The notes: generated by a model from the sequence alone, not told the origin. 64,000 nucleotides of DNA from Streptomyces sp. A0958 (GCF_004795035.1 NZ_SSBK01000002.1:310001-374000); one strand, 5' to 3'; positions 8,616-19,595 are shown, counted from the stretch's first letter. Program-made: numbers and translations.

Positions 8616-8634
8616 GTGAAGAGGGCCCGAACGC

Positions 8635-8674
8635 GAAGAGGCCCGCGTCACCGGAAGGTGACGGGGGCCTCTTC
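8635..8674 (-). terminator. hairpin terminator downstream of the helicase gene
   Basis: An 18-bp stem with one mismatch (8635-8652 with 8657-8674) closes a GGAA tetraloop. It lies about 180 bases past the helicase stop and ahead of the malic enzyme promoter region. Confidence 0.7.
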
Positions 8675-8855
8675 TTCAGTTGAACGGCACCGACCCGCCA
8701 TGCTCGCCTCGCGGCAAGTGGTCGCTCGAAGCGACTAAGGTTGGGCCCGGGGGCTTGGATCGAGCCGGTGCCGCTTTCCAGGCTAACAAACCCCCCGGAG
8801 AAGTGATTCCCGCGGCGCAGGTTGACCGAAAAGGTTCGCCGGAAGCCCCGCGGCC

Positions 8856-11237
<2,382 letters not shown>

Positions 11238-11413
11238 CGAGGCCCCCTTCTGACGTGCATTGGGCAGCCGTCAAGCCTATGCGACGGAGGCCCTTCGCGC
11301 ACCTGCCGCCCCGCCCGCGCGGGGCGCGTCCGGATATCGATTGCGTGACGGGGCCCCGGGGCGCGCCGGCGGTGCCGGGACGGCCGCGTCAACTCCCCTC
11401 ATACGATGACCGG

Positions 11414-11953
11414 ATGAACGCCCACTCGCGCGATGCCCGGCTCCTGGCCGGTTCCCCGGTGCTCCGCCCCTGGCTGCCGGGCGACCTCGGGGTGCTGCTC
11501 GACGCCTACCGCGATCCGGCGATCCGGGCCGGCTCGCGCGCGCCCCTGGCGGACGAGGCGGCGGCCGCCCAGTGGCTGCGGGCCCAGGACGAGGGCCGGG
11601 CCTCGGGCCTCCGGTACAGCTTCGCGGTGGTGGACCCGGCGCTCGGGGACGGCCCGGTGGGGAACGTCGCCCTCTCCTTGCCGGCGCCCGGCTCGCCCTC
11701 GGCCGAGGTGGGGTACTGGACGGCGGCGCCCGCGCGCGGCCGGGGCCTCGCCCCGCGGGCCCTCGAAGCGCTCTCCGGCTGGGCGCTCACGGAGTTCGCC
11801 GGGGACGGGCTCGTACGTCTTGAGCTGCTGCACCAGGTGGAGAACGGGGCGTCGTGCCGGGTGGCGGAGAAGGCCGGGTACGGCTTCACGGAGCTGCTGC
11901 CCCCGTGCCCGCCGTGGCCGGGCGAGGGCCACCTCCACACGCGCCTCGCATAA
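11414..11953 (+). CDS. GNAT family N-acetyltransferase
   Basis: A 179-residue RimJ/RimL-like acetyltransferase. Conserved features are VLRPWLPGDLGVLLDAY at the start, GYWTAAPARGRGLAPRALEALSGWAL (acetyl-CoA binding R/Q-x-x-G-x-G/A) near residue 105-125, and RLELLHQVENGASCRVAEKAGY. The substrate is unknown. The ATG at 11414 has no good ribosome site but has TACGAT at 11402-11407, six bases upstream, so the mRNA may be leaderless. It is convergent with, and only 6 bases from, the next acetyltransferase gene. Confidence 0.85.
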   Translation: MNAHSRDARLLAGSPVLRPWLPGDLGVLLDAYRDPAIRAGSRAPLADEAAAAQWLRAQDEGRASGLRYSFAVVDPALGDGPVGNVALSLPAPGSPSAEVGYWTAAPARGRGLAPRALEALSGWALTEFAGDGLVRLELLHQVENGASCRVAEKAGYGFTELLPPCPPWPGEGHLHTRLA

Positions 11954-11959
11954 CCGCTC

Positions 11960-12532
11960 TCAGCCCTCCGCGCCGGTCACCGGGCCGTCGTGCAGGATGC
12001 GCTGGAAGAGCCGGTGGTCGCGCCACGCGCCGTCGATGTGGAGGAAGCTCGGCGCCATGCCGAACTCCTCGAACCCGCACTTGGCGAGGACCCGCTGGGA
12101 CGCCGTGTTGTCCAGTACCGTGCCCGCCTCGATCCGGTGCAGCCGCAGCTCGTCCCGGGCCAGCTCGCAGATCCTGCGCACCGCCGCGGTGGCCAGGCCC
12201 CGGCCCGCGAGGTCCACGTCGACCCAGTAACCGAGGACGGCGCTGCGGAAGGCGCCGAACGCGATGGCGTTGAGCGTGAACGCGCCGACCGCCCGGTCCC
12301 CGGCGTCGCAGAGCACCCAGGGCATCGACCTCCCCGCCGCCCGGTCCGCCAGCAGCCCGGCCAGCCGCTCGCGCTGGCCCTCCGGCGTGTAGAAGGAGTC
12401 GGGCCGCACGGGCTCCCAGGGCTTCATGTACGCACGGCTGCGGGTCAGCGAGGCGGCGAGACAGGCGGCGTCGGCCACCGAGGCGGGGCGCAGCCCGGTC
12501 TCGGCGTCGAGCGGGTGGACGTCATCGATCAT
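11960..12532 (-). CDS. GNAT family N-acetyltransferase, RimJ/RimL type
   Basis: A 190-residue acetyltransferase. The N-terminal region TGLRPASVADAACLAASLTRSRAYMKPWEP, the LGYWVDVDLAGRGLATAAVRRICELA coenzyme-A loop and the HRIEAGTVLDNTASQRVLAKCGFEEFG block are typical of RimJ/RimL proteins that acetylate ribosomal protein N-termini or small molecules. The target is unknown. The ATG at 12532 is the only sensible start; no strong ribosome site precedes it. Confidence 0.85.
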   Translation of the reverse strand: MIDDVHPLDAETGLRPASVADAACLAASLTRSRAYMKPWEPVRPDSFYTPEGQRERLAGLLADRAAGRSMPWVLCDAGDRAVGAFTLNAIAFGAFRSAVLGYWVDVDLAGRGLATAAVRRICELARDELRLHRIEAGTVLDNTASQRVLAKCGFEEFGMAPSFLHIDGAWRDHRLFQRILHDGPVTGAEG

Positions 12533-12596
12533 GACCGCACGCTATCCGGGCCGCCGATGCCGTGGACGCTCGCGTAGGCGGCTGAGCGTCCCGGCC

Positions 12597-13202
12597 ATGG
12601 AGCGGGCCCCCGCCGGCCGCTTCACTGGACCCGTGACCACCAACCGGGCCGACCGGCCGACCCCCGCGCTCCACCGCCTCGTCCTCGGCGCCGCCGCCGT
12701 CACCACCGGTCTGATGGCGGGCACCTTCTACGTCTTCTCCTGTGCGGTGATGCCCGCGCTCGGGCGCAGCGACGACCGGACCTTCATCGAGGTCATGAGG
12801 AACATCAACGACGTCATGGAGAACCCGGTCTTCTTCGCCGGGTTCTTCGGCGCCCCGGTGCTGACCGCCGTCGCCGCCTGGCAGCACCGCCGCGCCCCGG
12901 GCCCGCGCCGGTGGCTGCTGGCCGCGCTCGCGGTGTACACCGTGGCGTTCCTGCTCACCTCGGGCGTCAGCGTGCCCCTCAACAACGCCCTCGCGGACGC
13001 CGGGGACCCCGCGCGCCTGGCCGACCCGGCCGCCGTACGGGACCGGTTCGAGGACGCCTGGAGCGCCTGGAACACCGTGCGCGCCCTCCTGTGCACCGCC
13101 GCGCTCGCGCTCCTGCTGCGCGCCCCGTACGCCGGTGCGCGCCGCCCTGCTCAGGAGCCGGCGTACTCGGCGTCGGCGGCCGGGTCCAAGGCCAGGCGGT
13201 AG
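12597..13202 (+). CDS. DUF1772 (anthrone oxygenase-like) membrane protein
   Basis: A small integral membrane protein with four predicted helices. Family signature residues are visible in GLMAGTFYVFSCAVMPALGRSDDRTFIEVMRNIND and the VPLNNALA segment. Some DUF1772 proteins are anthrone oxygenases, but here the function is unknown. The ATG at 12597 gives 201 residues; a GTG at 12633 is an equally possible start. The last 52 bases overlap the 3-prime end of the convergent HemD-like gene, so the C-terminal tail (AYSASAAGSKARR) may be poorly constrained. Confidence 0.75.
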   Translation: MERAPAGRFTGPVTTNRADRPTPALHRLVLGAAAVTTGLMAGTFYVFSCAVMPALGRSDDRTFIEVMRNINDVMENPVFFAGFFGAPVLTAVAAWQHRRAPGPRRWLLAALAVYTVAFLLTSGVSVPLNNALADAGDPARLADPAAVRDRFEDAWSAWNTVRALLCTAALALLLRAPYAGARRPAQEPAYSASAAGSKARR

Positions 13203-14305
13203 CCGCGTTTGACCACGGTCTGGATCAGCAGGGGCGTCCCCAGCGCGGTGCGCAGCCTGGCCATCGCGGTCTCCACGGCGTGCTCGTCCGTACCGCTGCC
13301 GGGCAGGGCGCGCAGCAGGTCGGCGCGGGGGACCACCCAGCCCGGCCTGCGGGCCAGGGCGTGCAGCAGGGCCATCCCGGCGGGCGGCACCGCGCGCGGC
13401 TCGTCGTCGACCAGGACGGCGTGGCCGCGGATCTCGACGCGGTGGCCGGCGACGGGCAGCGTACGGGCGCGGGCGGGCAGTTCGCGGCAGACGAGCTGGA
13501 CGAGCGGGCCGAGCCGGAAGCGTTCCGGCTGGACGGTGTCGATGCCGCGCTCCTGCAACGGCACGGCGGTGACCGGGCCGACGCAGGCCGGTACGACGTC
13601 GCAGCGCAAAGCGGTCACGACCTCGGCCAGCAGCCCGCGCTCCTCGGCCCGGCCCAGCAGCGAGGCGGCGGCCGGGGCGCTGGTGAAGGTCAGCGCGTCC
13701 AGGCCGCGCGCGACGGTGAGGTCCAGGAGCCGGTCGAGGGGCGCGATGTCCTCCGGCGGCATCCAGCGGTAGACGGGGACGCCGACGACCTCGCCGCCGG
13801 CCGCCCGCAGCGACTCCACGAAGCCGGGGAGGGGTTCGCCGTGCAGCTGGAGGGCGACGCGGCGGCCCTCGACGCCCTCCGCGAGGAGCCGTTCCAGCAC
13901 CTCCGCCATGGACTCGGACGCCGGTGACCAGGCCTCGGTCAGCCCGGCGGCCCGGACCGCGCCCTTCACCTTGGGGCCGCGCGCCAGGAGTTCGGCGCCG
14001 CGCAGGGTCTCCAGGAGCCGGTCCCCGATGCCCCAGCCGTCGGCGGCCTCGATCCAGCCCCGGAAGCCGATCGCGGTGGTCGTGACGACCACGTCGGGGG
14101 TGTGGGCGATCAGTTCCTCGGTGGCGGCGAGCAGTTCGCTGTCGTCGGCGAGCGGCACGATCCGCAGGGCGGGGGCGTGCACCACGGTGGCGCCCCGGCG
14201 CCGCAGGAGTGTGCCCAGCTCCTCCGCCCGGCGCGCGGCGGTGACGCCGACCGTGAAGCCCGAAAGGGGCCCGTGCTGTTCGTCGTCGTGCTGTCCGTCG
14301 TGCAT
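13151..14305 (-). CDS. uroporphyrinogen-III synthase domain fused to winged-helix DNA-binding domain
   Basis: A 384-residue fusion. Residues from about 15 to 265 match HemD-type synthase (FTVGVTAARRAEELGTLLRRRGATVVHAPALRI, TTTAIGFRGWIEAADG, DALTFTSAPAAASLLG, CVGPVTAVPL), which closes hydroxymethylbilane to uroporphyrinogen III. Residues from about 290 to 375 are an OmpR/PhoB-type winged helix (RGHAVLVDDEPRAVPPAGMALLHALARRPGWVVPRADLLRAL, ending VVKRGYRL). The fusion suggests a tetrapyrrole-responsive regulator rather than a second synthase (inference). The start is uncertain: ATG at 14305, or a TTG at 14365 giving 404 residues. It overlaps tail to tail with the DUF1772 gene. Confidence 0.85.
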   Translation of the reverse strand: MHDGQHDDEQHGPLSGFTVGVTAARRAEELGTLLRRRGATVVHAPALRIVPLADDSELLAATEELIAHTPDVVVTTTAIGFRGWIEAADGWGIGDRLLETLRGAELLARGPKVKGAVRAAGLTEAWSPASESMAEVLERLLAEGVEGRRVALQLHGEPLPGFVESLRAAGGEVVGVPVYRWMPPEDIAPLDRLLDLTVARGLDALTFTSAPAAASLLGRAEERGLLAEVVTALRCDVVPACVGPVTAVPLQERGIDTVQPERFRLGPLVQLVCRELPARARTLPVAGHRVEIRGHAVLVDDEPRAVPPAGMALLHALARRPGWVVPRADLLRALPGSGTDEHAVETAMARLRTALGTPLLIQTVVKRGYRLALDPAADAEYAGS

Positions 14306-14551
14306 GAGGTGTACCCGGCTCTCGTCCCGCTGCTGCTCGATGGTGCGGCGGACCGAGCCTGCCAACGCCGCGTGACAGACCCGGTTCAGCCGTGTTTCCC
14401 GCTCGTTACGCCACCCGGCACCGCCCGTCCATCATCACACCTCGGCACGGCTGAGCCGGGGCTCCACCGGGACGGCCGCGGCAGGGCGGACGTATACCGC
14501 CCAGGTGAGCCCGGGTCCGGTGCTCGATCGGCCGGACAGGCGTTGGCGGGG

Positions 14552-15970
14552 TCAGTGCCGGGCGCGGGGCTTGGCGGCCCCGTTGGGCCAGAGCCTCGGG
14601 CGGCGCTTCGCGGCGACGTCCTCGACCCAGCCGACGGAGACGATCATCAGCCCGATCAGCGGCCAGATGAGGATGAGCGCCAGGGTGTTGTACGAGGCGT
14701 CTATGTACGTGCCGAGGTGGTCACCGACCCACGGCACGTCCCACAGCAGGTCGATGATCGGGAAGGCGGCCATCAGCAGCAGGTTGTGCCAGAGGTAGAT
14801 GGTCACCGCCCGGTTGTTGGCGAGCGTGACCAGGCTGTCCCAGCCGGCCAGCCGGCCCGGCAGCTCCCGCCAGGAGGGCGCGTACTGGAGCAGGATCACG
14901 CAGAAGCCCAGCGACCAGGTGGCCTGGGCGAGCGGGATCTCGTCCAGGTTCCAGCCCTCCTCGGTGAGGTGGCCGGAGGCCCACCACAGGGCGAAGGCCA
15001 TGAGGATCGCGGCGAGCGAGACCGCGAGGTAGCGCGGGACGGTCTTCAGCAGCCCGTCGTTGTGCGCGAAGCCGAGAATCCAGCAGGAGCCGAACACCGC
15101 GAAGTCGACCAGCCCCTCACCGGCCGTGCCCGGCACGGTGACCAGGCCGGTGCCGATGACGGCGGTGAGCCCGATCGGGGCGAGCAGCGTCACCCAGGGC
15201 AGCTTCCGGAACGCCTTCAGCAGCAGCGGGGAGGCCAGCACGAACCACAGGTAGGCGCGGATGTACCAGAGCGGCCCGATCGCCTGCTCGGCCCAGGAGG
15301 ACTCCAGGAGGCCGCTCTCGGAGCCGTTCTCCCAGGGGAAGGGCGGGGTGCCGATCGGGAACACGTAGCAGGCCAGCTTGAGGAACCACCAGATGCCCTC
15401 CTCCCGCACAGGCTTCCAGCCGAGCAGGAAGACCACCGGTACGACGACGGCGACGAACGCCCACATCGGCGGCAGCAGCCTGCGCACCCGGCTGCGGATG
15501 ACGCTCCACGCGGGCCGCGACAGCGACCGGGCCATCAGCGAGCCGGCCAGCGCGAACATGACGCCCATGGACGGGAAGACGATGGTCAGCCACGCCCAGC
15601 CGAAGAGGTGGAAGACCACGACACGGACCAGGGCGACGGACCGCAGCAGGTCGAGATAGCGGTCCCGGCCCCCCTTGGCCGGCGCCTGCGCGGGCGCCGG
15701 CTCGGGGGCGGGCGCGAGAGTCGCCGTGTGCGCGGGCTCCTGGACCCAGGGCTCCGGCTCCTGAACCCACGGCTCCGGCTGCTGGACCCAAGGCTCCGGC
15801 TGCTGGACAAAGGGCTCCGGCTGCCGGGCCCACGGCTCGGGCTGCTGGACCCACGGCGCCGGGTCGGCCGGCTGCGCCCGCTCCTGCGGCTGCTGCGCCG
15901 GGAACGGCACGGTGTGCGGCTCCCCGTGCGGCTGCTGCGGGTACCCGGAGGAGTGGTTCGGGTAGGTCAT
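14552..15970 (-). CDS. acyltransferase family 3 membrane protein with Pro/Gln-rich repeat N-terminus
   Basis: A 472-residue protein, third gene of the matA-matB operon. Residues 1-100 are a hydrophilic cytoplasmic tail rich in Pro, Gln and Glu, including six 7-residue repeats. From about residue 100 (GGRDRYLDLLRSVALVRVVVFHLFGWAW) it is an acyltransferase-3 protein with about ten membrane helices and the conserved R-x-x-D-x-L-R-x-x-A start, the family's catalytic His being in VVFHLFGW. Members O-acetylate or O-succinylate surface glycans, so it may decorate the PNAG-like polymer made by its neighbour (inference). Its ATG overlaps the TGA of matB (ATGA) with GGAGG 8 bases upstream, indicating coupled translation. 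Confidence 0.88.
   Translation of the reverse strand: MTYPNHSSGYPQQPHGEPHTVPFPAQQPQERAQPADPAPWVQQPEPWARQPEPFVQQPEPWVQQPEPWVQEPEPWVQEPAHTATLAPAPEPAPAQAPAKGGRDRYLDLLRSVALVRVVVFHLFGWAWLTIVFPSMGVMFALAGSLMARSLSRPAWSVIRSRVRRLLPPMWAFVAVVVPVVFLLGWKPVREEGIWWFLKLACYVFPIGTPPFPWENGSESGLLESSWAEQAIGPLWYIRAYLWFVLASPLLLKAFRKLPWVTLLAPIGLTAVIGTGLVTVPGTAGEGLVDFAVFGSCWILGFAHNDGLLKTVPRYLAVSLAAILMAFALWWASGHLTEEGWNLDEIPLAQATWSLGFCVILLQYAPSWRELPGRLAGWDSLVTLANNRAVTIYLWHNLLLMAAFPIIDLLWDVPWVGDHLGTYIDASYNTLALILIWPLIGLMIVSVGWVEDVAAKRRPRLWPNGAAKPRARH
15731..15856 (-). repeat. 21-bp coding repeats (six heptapeptide units)
   Basis: Six consecutive 7-residue units (PWVQQPE, PWARQPE, PFVQQPE, PWVQQPE, PWVQEPE, PWVQEPA) occupy residues 39-80 of the acyltransferase. 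The DNA repeats are near identical with a period of 21 bases, so copy number may vary between strains. Confidence 0.85.
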
Positions 15971-18165
15971 GCGACGGGCCTCCGGTCGTTGCTGCGCCTG
16001 CTCTGGGCCGGCATCGAACCGGGCGCCTCGACGACCCCCGTACGGCGCAGCTTCTGCCAGCGCAGCCGGCCGCCGGTGAGAGCGGTGATCCAGGACTGGA
16101 GCAGCACCACGTACATGAGCTGCCGGTAGAGGATCTGCTGGAGGGGCAGCGAGATCAGATGGGTCATGCGCTCCCGGTCGAGCCGGAAGGCGTACGCGGC
16201 GCAGACGAACTGCACCGCGAGGACGCCGAACCACGCGATGACGGTCTTCTCGGTGGGGCCGAAGACGATCCCGTACAGCAGGAAGACGTCGATGAGGGGG
16301 GCGAGCAGCGGGGCGACGACCATGAACAGGGCGACGAAGGGCAGTCCGACGCGTCCGAAACGGCCCGAGGCACCGCGCTCGACGACCGCGCGGCGGTGCT
16401 TCCAGATCGCCTGCATGGTGCCGTACGACCAGCGGTAGCGCTGCGACCAGAGCTGCTGGACGGTCTCCGGCGCCTCGGTCCAGGCGCGGGCGTTCTCCGC
16501 GTACACGACGCGCCAGCCGTCCCGGTGCAGGGCCATGGTGACGTCGGTGTCCTCGGCGAGGGTGTCCTCGCTCATGCCGCCGATCCGGTCCAGCGCGTCC
16601 CGGCGGAACGCCCCGACCGCACCTGGGATGGTGGGCATGCAGCGCAGCAGGTCGTACATGCGGCGGTCGAGGTTGAAGCCCATCACGTACTCGATGTGCT
16701 GCCAGGCGCCGATGAGCGAGTCGCGGTTGCCGACCTTGGCGTTGCCCGCTACGGCCCCGACGCGCGGGTCGGCGAAGGGCTGGACCAGCTCGCGGACGGT
16801 GGACGGCTCGAAGACCGTGTCGCCGTCCATCATCACGATGATGTCGTTGCGGGCGTGCGCGATGCCGTTGTTCAGGGCGGCGGGCTTGCCCGCGTTGCGC
16901 TGGCGCACCACCCGGACGTTCGGCAGGCGCATCCGCTGGACGATGTCCGCGGTGTCGTCCGTGGAACCGTCGTCGATCACGATGACTTCGACCGGATAGT
17001 CACTTGCCAGGAGCGAGCGCACCGTGTTCGCGATGCACTTGCTCTCGTTGTACGCGGGCACCAGGACGGTCACCGGGCGGGTGAGCGGTTCACCCCAGCG
17101 GAAGCCACGTCTGCGGACCCGGCGGGCGTGCGCGAAGGACAGCAGCAGCATCAGCCCGAAGCGGGCGAAGACCAGCACACCGATGACGGCGAGGCCGACC
17201 ACCATCACACCGGTGATGTGCTCCGAGACGTCCACGGCGTAGACGAACGCCTTGCCCTTCCACAGGTCGAACCCGGTGACCGGGGTGTGCGCGCTGGGGG
17301 CGCCGAGGGCGTCGGTGAGGTTGGTGAACGTGTAGCCCTGCTTCTGCATCTTCGGCAGGAACTTCCCCAGGGCGGTGACGGTCTGGGACCGGTCGCCTCC
17401 GGAGTCGTGCATCAGGATGATCGCGCCCTTGCCGTGCTTGGGCGTGGCCCGCTCGATGATCGCCCTGACGCCCGGCCGCTTCCAGTCCTCGCTGTCGGTG
17501 TTGTTGACGACGGTGAGGTAGCCGCGGCTGCCGATGTACTGGGTGACCGGCCAGGACTTGTTGTCCATGGCGTCGGCGTACGAGGAGTAGGGCGGCCGGA
17601 ACAGCGAGGTGCGGATGCCGGCCGCGCCCGCCAGCACCAGCTGGTTCTGGGACAGCTCCCAGTCGATGCGGCCGGTGGACTGGTAGGAGAGGTCGGGGTG
17701 GTTGAAGGTGTGCAGCCCGACCTCGTGGCCCTCCTTGACCATGCGTTCGACCAGGTCCGGGTAGCGCGAGGCCATGGTGCCGGTGACGAAGAAGACGCCG
17801 TGCGCGTCGTACTTCTTCAGCTCGTCCAGCACCTTCGGCGTCCACACCGGGTCCGGGCCGTCGTCGAAGGTCAGCACGATCCGGTGGTCCGGTATGCGCA
17901 GGGTCTTCGCGGGCTCGGTGGTGCTCCGGGCGTCGATGACCGGCCCGCCCTCCAGCACCTGATCGGGCACCCGGTCCGTGGCGACCGGCGGCCGGATGCG
18001 GTGGTCGGCGAGGATTTCGCTGTGCACGTAGCCACGCAGCATCAACATGGCGAGCAGGGCAACGAGAAACAGGAGGGGCAGCATGTAGCGCATGGGAAGT
18101 CTGCGCCGACGGGTCTGCTTCTTCCTGTGGTTGTTGCGCCTGCCCCGGGTGGCAGGGGTGGGCAT
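15967..18165 (-). CDS. matB: bifunctional polysaccharide deacetylase / GT2 synthase (MatB-like)
   Basis: A 732-residue membrane enzyme. Order: basic N-terminus, helix at 28-43, extracytoplasmic NodB (CE4) deacetylase with TFDDGP (99-104), HTFNHP (152-157), RPPY (190-193) and LMHDS (251-255), a helix at about 317-343, then a processive family 2 glycosyltransferase with DDGS (398-401), DGD (447-449), EDTD (538-541) and QRYRW (575-579), and C-terminal helices. This joins in one chain the roles of PgaC (synthase) and PgaB (deacetylase). In Streptomyces MatB makes a PNAG-like extracellular polymer needed for mycelial aggregation (established for S. coelicolor; assignment here by domain order and neighbours). 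The ATG at 18165 directly follows the matA stop. Confidence 0.9.
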   Translation of the reverse strand: MPTPATRGRRNNHRKKQTRRRRLPMRYMLPLLFLVALLAMLMLRGYVHSEILADHRIRPPVATDRVPDQVLEGGPVIDARSTTEPAKTLRIPDHRIVLTFDDGPDPVWTPKVLDELKKYDAHGVFFVTGTMASRYPDLVERMVKEGHEVGLHTFNHPDLSYQSTGRIDWELSQNQLVLAGAAGIRTSLFRPPYSSYADAMDNKSWPVTQYIGSRGYLTVVNNTDSEDWKRPGVRAIIERATPKHGKGAIILMHDSGGDRSQTVTALGKFLPKMQKQGYTFTNLTDALGAPSAHTPVTGFDLWKGKAFVYAVDVSEHITGVMVVGLAVIGVLVFARFGLMLLLSFAHARRVRRRGFRWGEPLTRPVTVLVPAYNESKCIANTVRSLLASDYPVEVIVIDDGSTDDTADIVQRMRLPNVRVVRQRNAGKPAALNNGIAHARNDIIVMMDGDTVFEPSTVRELVQPFADPRVGAVAGNAKVGNRDSLIGAWQHIEYVMGFNLDRRMYDLLRCMPTIPGAVGAFRRDALDRIGGMSEDTLAEDTDVTMALHRDGWRVVYAENARAWTEAPETVQQLWSQRYRWSYGTMQAIWKHRRAVVERGASGRFGRVGLPFVALFMVVAPLLAPLIDVFLLYGIVFGPTEKTVIAWFGVLAVQFVCAAYAFRLDRERMTHLISLPLQQILYRQLMYVVLLQSWITALTGGRLRWQKLRRTGVVEAPGSMPAQSRRSNDRRPVA

Positions 18166-18864
18166 CTAGTTGGCGCCTTCTCGTTCTTCCGCGGGCGGGT
18201 CCGGGGGCTCGGCGGTGGGAAGCGTGGTGTCGGAGACCGGCGGGTCCGGATCGGCGACCGGGGTTCCGGCGTCGGCGGGCCGCCCGGAGGCCGTCGTCTC
18301 CCCGGACGGTGTGCTGCCGCCGCTGCTCCCGGCCGTGCCCGTGTCGCCCTTCGGGGTGACGCGGGTCGAGACGGAGGAGCTGGTCCCCGGGGCCGTGGAG
18401 CGTTCGGTGCCGGTGCCGCCGGGCAGGGCCGCGCTGCCCTGCGGCTGCGGGACGGACGGGGGGGCGCTGGTGCTCGCACCGGCGGAGGCGCCGGTGCTGG
18501 GGCTCGCGTCGGGCGAGGCGGGCGCCTGCACCTCTTCCGTCTTCTGGTGATCCTCGTGGCCGGAGATCGGGAGGGAGGGGGCGCTGGAGTTGCCGCCGAG
18601 CACGGCGATCACCAGGGTCACCGCGTAACAGACGAAGACCGCGGCCAGGACCCAGCCGAGCCGGCGCAGCGTCTTGCCGCGCCGACCGCTCTCGTCGACG
18701 AAGACGGGGCCGTCGGAGCCATCCGGAGCACTGGGTTCCGGGAGGAGCTCGGAGAGCTGCCGTCCCAGGCCGTCCAGTTGGATGGTGACTTCGTTCGGCT
18801 CGTGTGTGTGCCCCGCATGGGCACCTTCGCGCCAATTTTCCACTGTTGTACGCACTTCCCCCAC
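18166..18864 (-). CDS. matA: single-pass membrane protein, MatA-like
   Basis: A 232-residue protein, first gene of the mat operon. Residues 1-68 are cytoplasmic and acidic (THEPNEVTIQLDGLGRQLSELLPEP), one membrane helix spans about 69-90 (LGWVLAAVFVCYAVTLVIAVL), and the remaining ~140 residues are an extracytoplasmic Ser/Thr/Pro/Gly-rich low-complexity tail. It has no enzyme motif. By position it is the partner of the MatB synthase (inference). The stop TAG abuts the matB ATG. The start is given as the GTG at 18864; a GTG at 18855 is also possible. Confidence 0.75.
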   Translation of the reverse strand: MGEVRTTVENWREGAHAGHTHEPNEVTIQLDGLGRQLSELLPEPSAPDGSDGPVFVDESGRRGKTLRRLGWVLAAVFVCYAVTLVIAVLGGNSSAPSLPISGHEDHQKTEEVQAPASPDASPSTGASAGASTSAPPSVPQPQGSAALPGGTGTERSTAPGTSSSVSTRVTPKGDTGTAGSSGGSTPSGETTASGRPADAGTPVADPDPPVSDTTLPTAEPPDPPAEEREGAN

Positions 18865-18958
18865 TCAGGATCGGGTGCGCACAACTGACCGGTCGTGTGT
18901 CTCCGGACCAGGCCCCCACCCTGGCCACGAGCCCCATACCACGTGCACCCGGTCCATG

Positions 18959-19020
18959 AATGTAGCGCACGCCGGGGACAGTCCGAACCCGCTGACCGGT
19001 GTTGTTCGTCGTTGTTCGTC
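18959..19020 (-). promoter_or_regulatory. candidate promoter of the mat operon with a tandem 10-bp repeat
   Basis: On the minus strand TTCGGA (18982-18987) and TACATT (18959-18964) are separated by exactly 17 bases, a plausible -35/-10 pair about 90 bases before matA. Just upstream, GTTGTTCGTC is repeated in tandem (19001-19010, 19011-19020), a possible binding site. The rest of 18865-19161 shows no gene. Confidence 0.45.
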
Positions 19021-19161
19021 ATGAGAGATACATCTGTTTTCGAACCGTGCTGCGCCCGCCGCCCCCCGCGGGTGGGCGGCGGGAGCGCGGAACGGGCGCG
19101 CACGCCGGGCGTGCACGCCCTTCGCGCCGGGTCGGCTCCCGGCGACCGCGGGCACACGACG

Positions 19162-19196
19162 CGAGGACCCCGCTGCCGGTGGCAACGGGGTCCTCG
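19162..19196 (-). terminator. terminator of the tmRNA gene
   Basis: A 16-bp stem with one mismatch (19162-19177 with 19181-19196) and a GGT loop begins 16 bases after the mature 3-prime end of tmRNA. Confidence 0.8.
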
Positions 19197-19211
19197 TTCA
19201 CATGGGAATTG

Positions 19212-19595
19212 TGGAGATGGCGGGAATCGAACCCGCGTCCAACGGTGCGGAACCAGGGCTTCTCCGAGTGCAGTCCGCTACGCTTTTCTCGGCCTCGGAG
19301 GTCACGCGGACAAGCCTCCGACAGGCCCAGTCACTGTTTGATTTCCTTCTGAGTCCCGTGACCGGACTCAGAAGTTTAGATCCCTTGTTGATGCCAGGGT
19401 CCGGGTCGGGACCACCCCCGGGCTGACACTCCGCAGAGTCTTCGCTAGCTGCTAATTAGGCAGCAAGGGCGAAGGCGGAGGAATCGCGCTTGGAATTGGC
19501 GATTATTGGTTGCGACATATGGTTTACGAGATCATTGCCGCTTCCTCGACTCGCTTCCCCTGCTTCGACATCCGCTGTCGAAACCGATCATCCCC
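19212..19595 (-). ncRNA. ssrA: transfer-messenger RNA (tmRNA, ssrA)
   Basis: About 384 nt, read on the minus strand. The 5-prime end GGGGAUG pairs with CAUCUCC at the 3-prime end to form the acceptor stem, followed by discriminator A; CCA is not fully encoded (CAA follows). The T arm contains GGTTCGATTCC. The tag frame runs from 19500 to 19456: resume codon GCC, peptide ANSKRDSSAFALAA, stop TAA, with the usual UAAUC just before the resume codon. It rescues ribosomes stalled on broken mRNA and tags the peptide for ClpP-type proteases. Its partner smpB begins at 20206, upstream on the same strand. The end positions are inferred from base pairing. Confidence 0.95.

Noticed and set aside
11238..11413. 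Rifamycin-associated element upstream of the helicase
   Set aside because: I looked for the paired GGGGCTTGC-type arms and did not find them.
19212..19250. tRNA-like T arm and acceptor end
   Set aside because: It is the 3-prime part of tmRNA; there is no anticodon arm, so not a separate tRNA gene.
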